A stretch of DNA of 64,000 nt from positions 43,000,437 to 43,064,436 of the forward strand of contig OX375873.1 of the NCBI GenBank assembly GCA_947359465.1, given 5' to 3'. Below the pieces are notes generated by a model. The model saw only the letters and a list, made by a program, of their open reading frames with translations. It did not search any database and was not told the origin of the DNA. Source of the stretch: Metellina segmentata. Its lineage: Eukaryota > Arthropoda > Arachnida > Araneae > Tetragnathidae. This document shows, in pieces, positions 1 through 12,900 of this stretch. The position numbers and the translations under genes are program-made. The first letter of the stretch is position 1. Each line of letters opens with the position of its first letter.

Positions 1-2479
1 GTATGCTATTATTTAACCTTTTTATTATAAATATATCTATATTAAAAAAAAGTTACGCTGCTACAGTATTGAAAACTTGCTTTTTTCGCTTGATTCTTAA
101 AATGGTTTCCAGAGAAAGTAGACCACAAAATTACATGGCATGTTCAAAATTAAATTGTACAGGGAACAAGACAGAAGATTTTTTTTTCTAATATGGCTAT
201 TAGTTTACAGTGCATTAAGTGTCCAAAGTCGAAAATTCTTTTGCAAGTGAGCAAAACACGCACATTTTCTGTCTTTACATGCAAGTTTTTTTCTAGATTA
301 CTTCTAAACGTAAATTTTTGTATCATGCTGAACTTTTTTTTATTTCAATTTGGTTCCTAATGTTTGTTTTTTTAATTTGGGACATTTTTGTTATTTTTTT
401 TGTTACAACTGCCATATCTACAGCTTATTACTATTAGTTTTCGAATTTGAAAATATCACTGAATACCTTAAAATTGTACTCTTTCTTATGGTACAATTAT
501 TTTTTTAGTTGGTTAATAAATAAAGTCGATCGCACAATTTTCGGAACTTTTAGATTGCAATTTCCAATACAAAACTAAAACTGTTATATCTATAGTTTGA
601 TACTATTAGTTTTAAAATTTGAAAATACCACATAAAATCTTAAAATGCACTCTTTCTTATGACATAATTATTTGTAAAATTGGCAAGAAATTTGCTGCAA
701 TGAAAAGTACAATTTCGCAATAGTGTACAAATTGTTCATCACGGACATGTTTCATCACTGAAATTAAAGGTTATAATTCTAACAGGTTTGCCAGATATAA
801 AATTTATCTCAGCAACAATTGCCAACTATTTTTTGAGCCGTTGAAACTCACTGTGACAAAAGGCATGGTCCGGAAAGTTCAATCAGGAATATACGAATTA
901 AGATAGTTTTGACGTCGTAGGAGATCCCTAGTAATTGTAAAATAATGCACTTGTACTGCTAAAAAATAATAATTTTATCTTGGTTAACATGTTTTGTAAC
1001 AAATGAATGAAAATATGTATAAATATGTGTAGATTAAGACTAAATATTTCAAATTTTAATATTACAAATGCAGTTTTTATTTGTAAAATAATTAATAAGC
1101 AAATTAAACAAGCACTTTTTTTAAGTTACATGGTTTTCTAGCATATAATTGTCTTTGCCCAAAAAATTTGATTTAAAGTTTATTAATTTCAGTAAAAACT
1201 GAATTTAAAAAATTATTTCGATTTTACAATTGACAAATTTAGCAAGTTCATTAAATTTATATAAAATTCATTACAAAATTTTGTTAAGTCGTTAAATTGA
1301 GTGAAGATGAGAGTAGTATTTTGATCATTGGCTGGAAAGAGGCAATTTTCATAACTCGGGGAAAGCTAAATACCACTTACTAGAGTTGAAATTTATATCA
1401 AATTCAAACTTTTATTTCTCTTTTCATATCTTAATTAAATCTGTGGCTTTCAATTAATTAATGGTGTAAAAAATCAAAAGGCATATATTAAAACTGATTT
1501 AAGCACAGCAGAACGCAATTTTTAAACCATATTCACATCCAGATGGATATTTCTGCCAGTGATAGAAAGGAATTTCATGTTCAAAATTACTTCTATGGGA
1601 ATTTGTGTGCACTCAGTTGAAAAAATCCAATACTAAACAATCGCATCTTAAAAGCTGATTTAAAACTTAAGATAAACCGATACTTCTCAAGTTAATTTTT
1701 TCCTGCAACTTGAAAATATTAGAAGTTTCTTTTCTGTGTTTATAGTTCTTACAATGAACTTTTATTGGAGGTTCTGATAAATATAAGCTAATCAACCACA
1801 TCATCTTTCAGAAATAACACAAGTTCCAAGATTAAATTAAGATACATTTGTGTGGTAAATAGTTACAAATTTCATTTAAAAGTATGTTTGACATTCAATG
1901 GAAGCACACAAATGTAAGATGTCTAAACCTTACTTAATATACTTAAACAAATGTGAAATACAAATTGCAACAAGCGTTTTCATACATATTTCAAATTATA
2001 CAATAGTCCAGTTTGAAAGACAATTTTAATGATTCATTTGAAAGATAACAAGAAATGAGAGAACTGAAGATGTCACATTTACAACAGTTTAAAAACACCA
2101 ATGAACAAGTTTTTCTTAAAATAAGTACAAGTATAAGCTGAACTGAAAATGAAACCTATATACATTATAATAAAACACCATTGCGCAAATTCTGTTGCTA
2201 GTACATAAATGGGGAAAATTATAAATATAGAGAAAGTCTCAATTAAAATACATCATGACATACCTATAAAATTCTGCATGGTGAAGCATAAAAAGAGACC
2301 ACACGCCATCCAAATCTCATGGAAGTTTCGATCACATAGTTCAAAATTTTATTCAAGTTATTGAAGTGGTCCTTAATTTACAGGCAAGGGAAATATTTGA
2401 GGATGGATAACACAATGATTATCCCCCAAATACAAATCATAAATCAGTAGTGTTTATGTTTTTGTCGAATCAGATGAAG
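1..2479. other. Region downstream of UBC9, no gene seen
   Basis: AT-rich sequence with only short ORFs that resemble nothing I know. The upper part (about 2200-2479) is probably the 3' UTR of the minus-strand UBC9 gene. A minus-strand AATAAA lies near 2345-2355, but I cannot tell whether it is the poly(A) signal in use. Confidence 0.5.
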
Positions 2480-2546
2480 TTATTCTTGAGGCGTCATAGA
2501 TTTAGCTTGAGTTCGCACTCTCTTTTCGTATTCCAAACGATTTTGA
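2480..2546 (-). CDS. UBE2I: UBC9 coding exon 6 and stop
   Basis: Completes the split Cys codon, then encodes [20 protein letters not shown] and E before TAA at 2480-2482. The acceptor is a pyrimidine-rich TTTCAG. Confidence 0.96.
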
Positions 2547-3875
2547 CTGAAAGAAATTTTGTTGGTAAGTTCTTCATTAAATTTAAAATACATTAAAAAA
2601 TCTAGATAAAAAACACCTACCAATAAATTGTGTATGCCTCAGCTTGAGCAGGGTCTTTGATATTTGGTTCATTTAGAAGATCTTGGATACCCAGCAGAAT
2701 CTAAGTAAAATAAAAATTCTTAAATTGAACAATTTACAATAGTACAAATTTAGAAAGTGCCCACTCCAATACCGATGTCATTAATATCAGTTCCTTGGGT
2801 CATCTAATAATTAAGCTAAATAAAATTTGACAACTCTTATTAAAATAATTTAAATAAATTTCAAGATCAAGTCAATTGACAATTTTAAAATTTACCATTA
2901 TGTCTGTTACTTTCAGAATCCTAAATCAACAACATTTCACACACAACCAGTTATGTTAAAGCATGATACACTGAGCAAAAATATAAAATGCATTAATAAA
3001 ATTCTGGTTAAGGTGTACATATACATTAAAAGATTTTTTTTTTAAATACTGACTTTAAAAATCCAATTTGTTCAAAAAGACAATTCCTGTTGGAATTTAT
3101 ACCTATTATTCGTCATGTTTTGAACCTCCATCATACTGTAATATATAGATTACAATGACACAAAAATAACTAATAGATCAATTCATAGTTGAGTTATCAC
3201 TGTTTGAACAAAGCATCCTATTGCAAAAACAGTTCTTCAAAAATCAAGTGTTGGAAACATCTGTACATGATGACCGAACCTATCAAAACCCCTTGCAACT
3301 AGAAAACTATTTGGAACATTTACAGGATCTTGGCATTGTTTGAAAGCTAAGGAGTAGGAAAATATTAATATTCTTGTCATTTCTTGCGATTTTAAGTACC
3401 TTAATTGAGCAATTGATTTGTTTCTTTTAACAAATTTACCAAAAGTACTTTAAATCAAGAACAAATTATATTTTTACCAATCTTTCAAAACAAAAAAAGT
3501 TTATGTGCAACATTTAAATGGAAACTTTTTTTAAGTAGACATTAGCAACAATTGCTTTGGGCATGTTTTCAGTGCAATAAAAATTACTCATGAATAATTC
3601 TACAAGTTATGTGCTGAAAGTGTATTCGCAAAACAAGAAAAGGAACATTATTTCTGGACAAAAACACTATAATTGTAATTGACTTATTTGATTACACTTA
3701 TAAGTATATCCTTGGGGTCATAAAAACAGTTCACTTCACAAAACACTTTAAAATTGCCTCATTACAAATTAATGGTAATTGGTATTTTTAAAATTAATGT
3801 CTTATTAGAGAGCAACACAAAAGGCTATTGACAATGGTCCGGGATTAACCCCCAGGAACCTTCCGATCTAGAGGA

Positions 3876-3919
<44 letters not shown>

Positions 3920-6900
3920 TATATATAAACACCTTAACCAATAGACTGGTTGGTCGGCTATAAACGAATGGTGAATAAAATTTTTATTTTTATTTGAAGC
4001 AATGGAAGTTTATTTTTAAATTAAATACTTTACTGGTTGTTTTTTTCTTTCTGATTATCAAAACATAATTTTTTCAACAAGTAAATGCCTAAAAATAGGG
4101 TCAACTTCTCTAAGATGTTCATAAACTTTTCCTTTATGGGAACTCTAAATGCAAAACTGAAAGCAAAAATGGTGTAGCAAACATTTTTATGAATTAATAA
4201 TCAGCCTTTATTCACTGGCTGAGTAGTAAGAGCATTGTTCATACAGGATTTGTAGACTGGAACAAGTTTGAAAATTGTATAAAATTTGAAGCTACAAAAA
4301 TTTAACAAATAAAAACATTAAAAATAACATAAATAAATTTCTTGAATGATTTTTTTTATCAAAATATGAACTATATATGTATTTCAAACAGATTAATATT
4401 TCTTGGTCAATGCAGTTGAAGTCTTAAAATGTTCTAATTTATTAGAAGTTTATATTGCTCAAATGAGTTATTTACTAGATCATTCCATCCAGCTTACTCA
4501 GACATTGATATGAAATTCAAATCTCCAGATAATTCAAATTTACCTTAATTTTACCTTAAATTTTCAAAAATAAAACTACATGTAAGCAATTTACCAAGTA
4601 AAAATCAATGATTTTAGAACATTCCAGAATCACTGTTCGAAATGCAATATTTTAAGGTTTACAATACATTTAATTGTTCCCTTGTAAATTAAGACTACTC
4701 ATACTTAAAAAGCTACAAGATATCACAAAAGAAATCATTGAGTAAATAAAAAGCATGTTACTTGTTTGATGGTAATCGCAGGACGCCAGTCTTTCTCTTC
4801 GTCCAACAGTGAAAGGCACACAGTACCAGAAGGATAAACATTTGGATGGAACAGAGGAGGCTCAAATTTGCCTGTTGAAATTAGTATTTCGTTTAGGTCA
4901 CTAAACAGCAGTGTTACAAGATTATGCTTTCAAAACATTATTTTCTGCTAGATTTACGGAATCTAAATTAAATAGTTGCTTTACACCAATAGGACAGTGA
5001 TTAGCATGGAGAGATTGGGTTTGGTACCCTTGTCACTTTTGCAAACCAAAGGCTTAATTAGACTGGAACCTGCACTAGAGTGATCTAGAGTATTGAGTTT
5101 GTACAGAAAAGGAGGTTCACTGAACTCCAGCAAACCATCATGAAAACTAGAAATAATTAGCATCGATAGAAATAGCTGAGATACACTGATTAAAGAGAAA
5201 GGATGCATTCAAAACTAATGAATGGCCAAGTTAAATAATTACGATTGAAATACTTTTGAAGGAGATAGTTTTTTCTGTTCTCTGTGGCAAAGCAAGTGCT
5301 TTGTTTCAATCTAGTGTCATCGAGATCTCTTCAGTCATTGTACCAACAGATGTAATGTCTTTGGTACTTAGGAACATAATTGACACCTGCTGTTGGTGTT
5401 GCAACTTGACCAGCCTATAAGGGATAGACCTGCACTGTCGCCAGTGGTCAAATGTTTCTCCCTTCGGCAGGAAGCCACAAGTCTGTGCTGCCATTAGTCC
5501 GCTGCACTTCAAGATGGATAGGATCTGAAGAGTTTGTGGAGGGTGCTCATGTATTTGCTTCAAGTTCAGAACATTTAAAACTTCAGGACTTTCTACGCCT
5601 TTCCTTCAACATGTCAGGAATCAAAAGTTTATTTTATTAAATTACTTTTGATACATAAATTAGCTGTTCTATATTCTCTCCAGAAAGCAGCTATAAGAAA
5701 CAAATTCCGCAAATAAGAAGCAGATAATAAAAAAGACTGGTAGTTTTTTAACATTAAAGATCTGCTATGGTTGTCTGTCAAGATGTCATTAGGTGTCTAG
5801 CTTCAGGATACCAAATTTTGTTTCTGATCTTGACAGTGATTACTTTTCCAAGTGGAAACGTGAAGCACATGATCGAAAAAAGGGCAGATGGTCACCTTTG
5901 AAGTAGATACATCTCTCCTTATTCCGACAAGTGTGGCTTTGTGGCCAAATTAGCCACAGCTGGCCATAAGTACACGAGCAGTACCCAATTGCTGGATCTC
6001 AAGCCGGATAATCAAACAGTAGCTTGATGTACATATAGGGTTGTCAGCAGATAAATATCAGAAAAAAGAACATTTAGTAAAATTATTTTGAAAAAAGAGA
6101 GGGTAGGAAAAGTGAAAATCCAGAAGTTTTTTAATTACTTCCGAATGAGTGTTCAATCATTTGAAAAGCTTGCAGGAAAAATTACCGACAAGATTATGTC
6201 CCAAAATACATGGATGAGACTATCTCCAACTCAATTCTATATCCAAATGTACAACCTGTTTAGAATTTCGATTAATAAATTAACTGCTACCAATATTATA
6301 TTCTTTTAACTTTATCACATAAACAAACACGAAAAATTAGAATTTAACAAGGGGCAAACTTCAAACACTTTTGAACACAATCTGTACAAATATTGACAAA
6401 CAACACAAGTAAATAATACACCAGCATATAAATTATAACTCACCGAATTCTGCACAGCAATCATAGCTGAGTTATCAACTTCGATTTAATGCAAAAAGAA
6501 GGCTAAGTTAGCTATGCGATTTCCTCACAAACTAAAAAGGGATGCAAATCGTCTGGCTTACTATTCATTCTGATAAGAACAACATTTCTTATTCATATGA
6601 TTTTAACACAGGTCTCAACATATAATAGGAAGTTCAACCTCTAGTGTATGTTGATGCATTTTAATAATACATAAGATTTTTCGTACAATGTACTAGACCT
6701 AGTACGTATTTGAATAGCTGTGGTTTACATAACGATATAGTAGGCAATGTGAATATATTAGGGTATAAAGTTTAAACTGTGAAATATATTTTTAACACAA
6801 TCTGAAATAATGAACAAACAGAACTAATTGACTTTGGAGGTAATTTGAGTGTCCACTCAGTGAGTTAAAATATACTATCTCATTCTTGATGTTGATATAA

Positions 6901-9900
6901 ACTTAAGTTAATAAAAGTACACATTATGAAGTATTTAAAAATCCAAACTATAATTTATTCAAATGATAACCAAATGAATTTTGTTCAAAATCAAATTAAA
7001 AGATTACAATTGCAGAATGTTATTTATATAAGAACATTTTAAATATCTAACATATTTTAAAGTATATCTAACAACTTGATCAAGTAAGCGGGTACGTGAT
7101 CAAACAAGTGAGAGCAGGAATACTGATACAACAGATTGAAACCACTTTTATAATAGTATGAAAAATCACAAGTTTTGCATAGCCATGACGAAATTTACAT
7201 AAAGTATGAATTATCAATTACTAGCCCAGCATTGCCCATGCCCAAAGAAGCAGGTAGAGAATAAAACTATTAAATTCATTTAAAAATCTTCTAGATTGAA
7301 TTTTAAAATTCGCTGCGACCCAAAAATTGCAAAAACTTGGACTACCTGTGTGCCTAATTTCATTCAGAATCGTCAGTATTTTGCGGCCCCAAACAGACAA
7401 ACACTTCCTTTTACAATATTAGAGATGTTGGCTTAGTAAAATTAAAAAAAAAAGAGTTTAAGGCCATTCCTAACAAAAGTGAACCGAAAAAAGAGGACAT
7501 AAAAAGAAGACTTGAAAAAAAATCCGAGCGGGGAAAAAAGGACATGTTTTCTTTAAAAGAGATGTTTTGTCAACCTTATGGTACATAGGACCTATGCACA
7601 CATCCCATTTACCTGAAGCGAGGGTCAGAGCAGTGTTGCGTCAGTATGTCGCCCATCAAATGCAAGGGCCACCATTTCAGGGATATGGGTCTCCACACAC
7701 TTCAAACACATGGGTCAGGAGCTGATAACAGCTGCAGAAAGTAAGGAGAGCCCTCACCTAAGAAGCAATCACAATGAAGTTGGGAACAAAAGCAATAAGT
7801 AGATGGTGTAAAACAAAAGGAAAGATCACTCGGGTACTTTGTGGTTGCAATGTCCCTACACACCTGAAGATGTGCCCCTGTGGGCATTTTGTTGTACGGG
7901 AGACGTTTACCCGGACCCGCTAACTGTGTTTTATTTGTTTTTAAGTGGAACTGAGTAGGCATGGTTCGTCTAACCAAATTGATGACTTTAGCAGGCATAA
8001 GGCATCTTGAAGGAAACCTGTTTTGTCACAGCTCTTGCCAAAGGGATATTCAATTAATTGTCGTGTGGTAAGTCATTGCTCTTTGGTAAAAGTGCAACAA
8101 TTGAATATACATCAATTGCTGCAAGTCAACATTGAAAAGCATTCAGCAATAACATCACAATTTCACTATCTAGCTCACAGATTTTTGTCCTTCCTATACT
8201 TTTACATTGTTGTTGCATTTTTACTCTATGGCGATTCCAAAACTTCATTTTTAAATAAACACACAACAACATAGGATATCAAAGTATCTTCTTCGCAAAA
8301 TGAAGACAGCATATACTGCTGGAAGAACCCATGAAAATTTTTGGAAGAGCTTGGAAAAGTGGCTTTTATTAACTCTGAAGATCCCCCCATATGAACAAAA
8401 CTAACAAACCACTGACAATACTTGCTCAAAATGTTATATTCAATGACAAGGACCAAAATGCAAATTACTGATGCGTTTTGTACCAGATAGAATGCTTTTT
8501 ATGATACAAGTGCACTGTTTTACCATCAAGTAAATGAACACACCCATGGAAAGCTTTACACACAGAAGAGAGAACCAAGGACCAAACATATGCTGCCTAC
8601 AACTCACAGGTACAAATTGGAGCTATTAAATTTGAATTTCCTTCAGATTTTGTCATTTCTACAAACATCTGTTAGTAGTTCTGGGTGCAGCTTGTCAGTA
8701 TTAGGACTTTGTGCCACAAAACCCAAACATCCATCCAACCTGGTACTAGTCCTGAAGCGAACACTTAACATTTCCATCTTTCAGTAGCCATTTCAAATAA
8801 TCGATAAACTCCTTCTTAAAAACTACTTAATTTTTGCGACTAATTGGGCAATTAGTAATGAAGAGAAACAAGATCATCAGTTTGTTTCCAATACTGGAAT
8901 TTTAAAGTTTCATGTAAATGCCAAAAAAAAATGATAATAATTAAATATAAGGCATTTTATATCCAAAGTACATTCTATTATTTTCAAACGTTGCAAAATA
9001 TTACAGCATAAAGAAATACAGGAAATATATATTTTATAAATGGAAGACCCAGAAGTCGACAGGAATACTAGTTGTTGTTGCACATAAAACACATTAAAGT
9101 CACACCGGAATTTAGATACGAAATTAAACATTTAACTCAAAAAGCACAACTTGTGAAGGCCTGTCTTGTTTCTGAATATTAAAAATGGTAGTTAAGGAAT
9201 GTATGATCACTGATAACCAGTTGACTAAAAGAATCCAGTAGTTAAACAGCTATGGAGATAACCTAACAAAACAAACTAACAAAGGATTATATTTTATCAG
9301 GTTTACATCACAACAAAAATCAAACTTACACTTTGGGGGTGTTGAAGGGTAGTCATCTTTAAATATCATCCTTAATTTATACAATCCTAAATCCCATGGT
9401 GTCTGAAACAATTAACATTTTAAATCAATTAATACAGACTGTTTTATTGATAAAAACGGTAATACCTTAATTTTAAACTTAAATCTACCATAAGATGAAT
9501 CTGAAATTTACTTTAAGTAACACAGCAGAAAATGTATATTTCATCGCTACTATGAAGAGTAATTTAAAATGTGAACATTCTATTACAGTCAATTTTATTA
9601 CAATTTCTCACAGAAACATACTTCTGATTTGAAAATGCTAAATTACATAGGCATACACATTTAAAAATCAATGGACATCTCCAATTTAACATTTTAAAGA
9701 CTGTAGTACAGTAGTTATCTCTCAGGTGTATATATACATATATATACAACCAATCACATTTATATGGAATGAAAACTTACACCTTTCTTCCCTGGAATTG
9801 CACACTCCCAATTCATGAGATTCAATGTTCCATCAGCATTTTTTGTGGGTCGTGCAACAAAACCCTAGAAAATAAATTGAGATCCAAAACATATCAACAT

Positions 9901-12900
9901 GTATTTGTACAAATGGACTAAGTAATGCACATTTCATCAAAACAAGATATAGAGGAATTAGCATTCTTTCCCCGAGTGGAACAAGAAACCTGTGTCAACT
10001 GATTTCAAGTGTGCATGCCCGTGCTCTCATCTGAACACACATGTGCCTTACTTAAACTGAAGTGTTTTTAAAGCAAGAGAGTAATCATTCTATTGACATT
10101 TAGAGTGTAGTTTTGTTTCTCGTCTGTCAATGTAAATAGTGTCTCAAATCATTTAACCTTTTCATATTTACTGAAAAAAGCTATGGTTTTCCTGTACTTG
10201 TCTTTTTGTCAATGCCACAAAAATATCACGTTTTTTTAAATTACAGGGATTTTTATGACTAATTATTGTTTAGTCTGTATAGTTCCAACTCTTTGGATGA
10301 CACATCCAAATCAGAGCAGTATAAACACACACACACAAATAATAGTTTGAGGTTTTGTTGTTGCACTTATTCTTTCATTTGAATACTATTAGGGTACAAA
10401 CATCAAACACTTATATATTAATATAAGAGAGAAGATAATTAATTTTTGTTTCCTAGATGGTTTAACAAACGTGTATGTATGAATGACTTTATCTTCAATA
10501 TAAATTGGTTTTCCTCATTATGAAGATTTCTAGGATACAATATTTTTGTAAATAAAGAAACGTATCTGTGCTTTTCACAATTACAGGCATAATTGATAAA
10601 TATTTTGCTTTCATGAGTGGTACTTTCAACTTAGTTGATTTTCTTCCAAAGGATCTACTAAGTTAGGTTTCTATAGGAAGTGAGGCTTGGTTTTTGGAGT
10701 TTCATGGTGCAATGGCCCTATTTGGTTATGTTGTGCCAGATAAAAGACATACAAAACCAAGTTATAGACACACAATGTAAGTTTTACTGACACAGAAGAG
10801 AAATACACCCGACAGGTATCGAAACTACCTACAGGTAAGTGAGGGTCCTCAGTATTGCTAACAAACTGAAAATCAAATGAACACAGATGATACCGTTATC
10901 AGAAATTGCAAATGCACTTTTGAAAAGAGGTACTGTTGAAGAACGTGAACAGACTCAATGGTTGTGACTTTTGTTTACTAGTGACTTTAATTTAACATGT
11001 TTTTTAAGGTAAATGTGTGTGGCAACAGTGATGTTGTTTTTGATTTCTTCTTGTGAAAAATATTGATTTCGTTCGTTTGTATACTGTTCTGATCGCAGTT
11101 AATTAAAAAGGTTTTCGTTTAGTTCCATTGTCATTTATTAAAAAAAAAGATTTAGATCGAATTTAAACAAGATTTAGATGGAATTTAAACAAGTGGCGTC
11201 CGCGACAGGACAAATGGCTATCTAGAGAAAACGAAACAGCAAAGATATTACAGATATTCGGGTGAGTTTAATAGTTTGAATATATCATTCGAAATATTTA
11301 TTTGTATAAGTATGGAAGTTTTATTACGAAAACGCAAGCCTTTAAGGCAGTCGTTTACAACTACAGCCAATGCTTTAGAAGCAGAAATTCTAAAAGCTGA
11401 TATGAATATTGGTCAGCTCCAAGTATTGAACTCGCAATTAGAAGGTAAATTTAATAGATTAGATGAAGTTCAATCAGAAATTTCTGAACTTTTGCTGGAA
11501 GCTGAAAACGAAAGCGACTATTTGACTGATTTTGAAAATAATGAATCATACCGTGATAAATATATCGGTTTAAAAACAAAAGTAGAACAGAAAATGGCGA
11601 ATTTGACGCCTGTAGTTACACCTGTAATTTCAGAAAATTCCACGAAGAGGAATTTTAAACTACCGCAGTTGGAGCTTCAAAAATTCAATGGGGAAACTCG
11701 AAATTGGTTAGGATTTTGGGGATAGTTCAAAAAAATCGACGAAGATGTAAATATAGATGATGATAAATTCCAGTACTTATTACAAGCGACTGTCGTTGGT
11801 TCCCCAGCAAGAGAGCTCATAGATAGTTATCCTCCCTCAGGTGTGAATTATAAAGAAGGTATCAAGCAGCTAACATCCAGATTTGCACGCGACGAATTAC
11901 TGGTAGAAATATACGTTCGTGAATTATTAAGATTGGTTTTAGCTCAAGCTGCCAAAGATGGAAGTATGACTCTATCCAATTTATATGATAAGTTAGAAAC
12001 TCAACTCAGAGCTTTGGAGACATTAAGGGTAAAAAGTGAGATTTATGCAGCTATGCTATATCCCCTTGTAGAGTCTACCCTACCGGAAGAAATTCTGAGG
12101 GTGTGGGAGCGATCTCGACAGCGTAAGGAAAGTGTCGCGCATTCTGAAAACTTAGGAAATTTGTTGAATTTTCTACGTATTGAAGTTGAAAGTGAAGAGC
12201 GTCTCCAATTGGCACGTACAAGCTTTTCTGCTGCAGACAAAGTTGTCTCTGTTCCGGCTACCGCCGCCTGTATTTATGCGGGAGACTCAAAGAAGAAACA
12301 AGTTCATTCTTGTATATGGTGTGATAAGGAATCACATAATTCCTCCGAGTGCTTTAAGGTGCACAATCTTTCATTTGAGGATAAGAAAAATTTACTAAGA
12401 AAGAAAAAGGCTTGTTTTAGTTGCTTAAAAACTGGGCATGGTGCCGAAAAGTGTAAAAGTTTTGTGAAATGTTTACTTTGCAACAAACGTCATGTAACGG
12501 TGATGTGCAGAGAACTAAAAGGTTCTAGAAGTCTCAAAAAAGAACAACCTAAACTAGCTAATGAAACGAGTGAAGTCTTATAGTCTAATCAAAACATGCG
12601 AACAACTCTTCTGCAAACTATAATGGTGAAGATTGTCCACAATGGAAAGACGGAATTGGTGCGAACACTTTTTGACAGTGGGTCACAGAGGTCTTACATA
12701 CGGAAAGAAATAGTAAAGAGACTAGATTTAGTCCCGTTAGATCAAGAGACTTTGAGTCACAATCTTTTTGGAGGAGTTGAAACTGAGTTGCAGGTACAAG
12801 GGATTTTTGATATAGAGATTCAAAGTGTGGAAAACGAATTCAAATACAAGTTATCGGTTTTAGATAAAGATAAAATTTGTGGATATATTCCGAGGGTGAA

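Larger units (their letters stand above)
2701..4761 (-). other. UBC9 intron 4
   Basis: AT-rich intron. It contains the SINE with an AT microsatellite at 3801-3959. I see nothing else of note. Confidence 0.7.
4872..9329 (-). other. UBC9 intron 3
   Basis: 4.5-kb intron. It contains a Harbinger-like fragment at 6088-6260 and a LINE-tail-like repeat at 7253-7427. The stretches 4990-5640 and 7560-8450 are less AT-rich and look like old repeat sequence, but I could not assign them. Confidence 0.6.

Noticed and set aside
3879..3927. AT run as a promoter or origin
   Set aside because: It is a microsatellite expansion inside a SINE and lies in an intron.
7702..7998. 98-codon minus-strand ORF
   Set aside because: No recognisable motif; less AT-rich sequence here is probably an old unclassified repeat.
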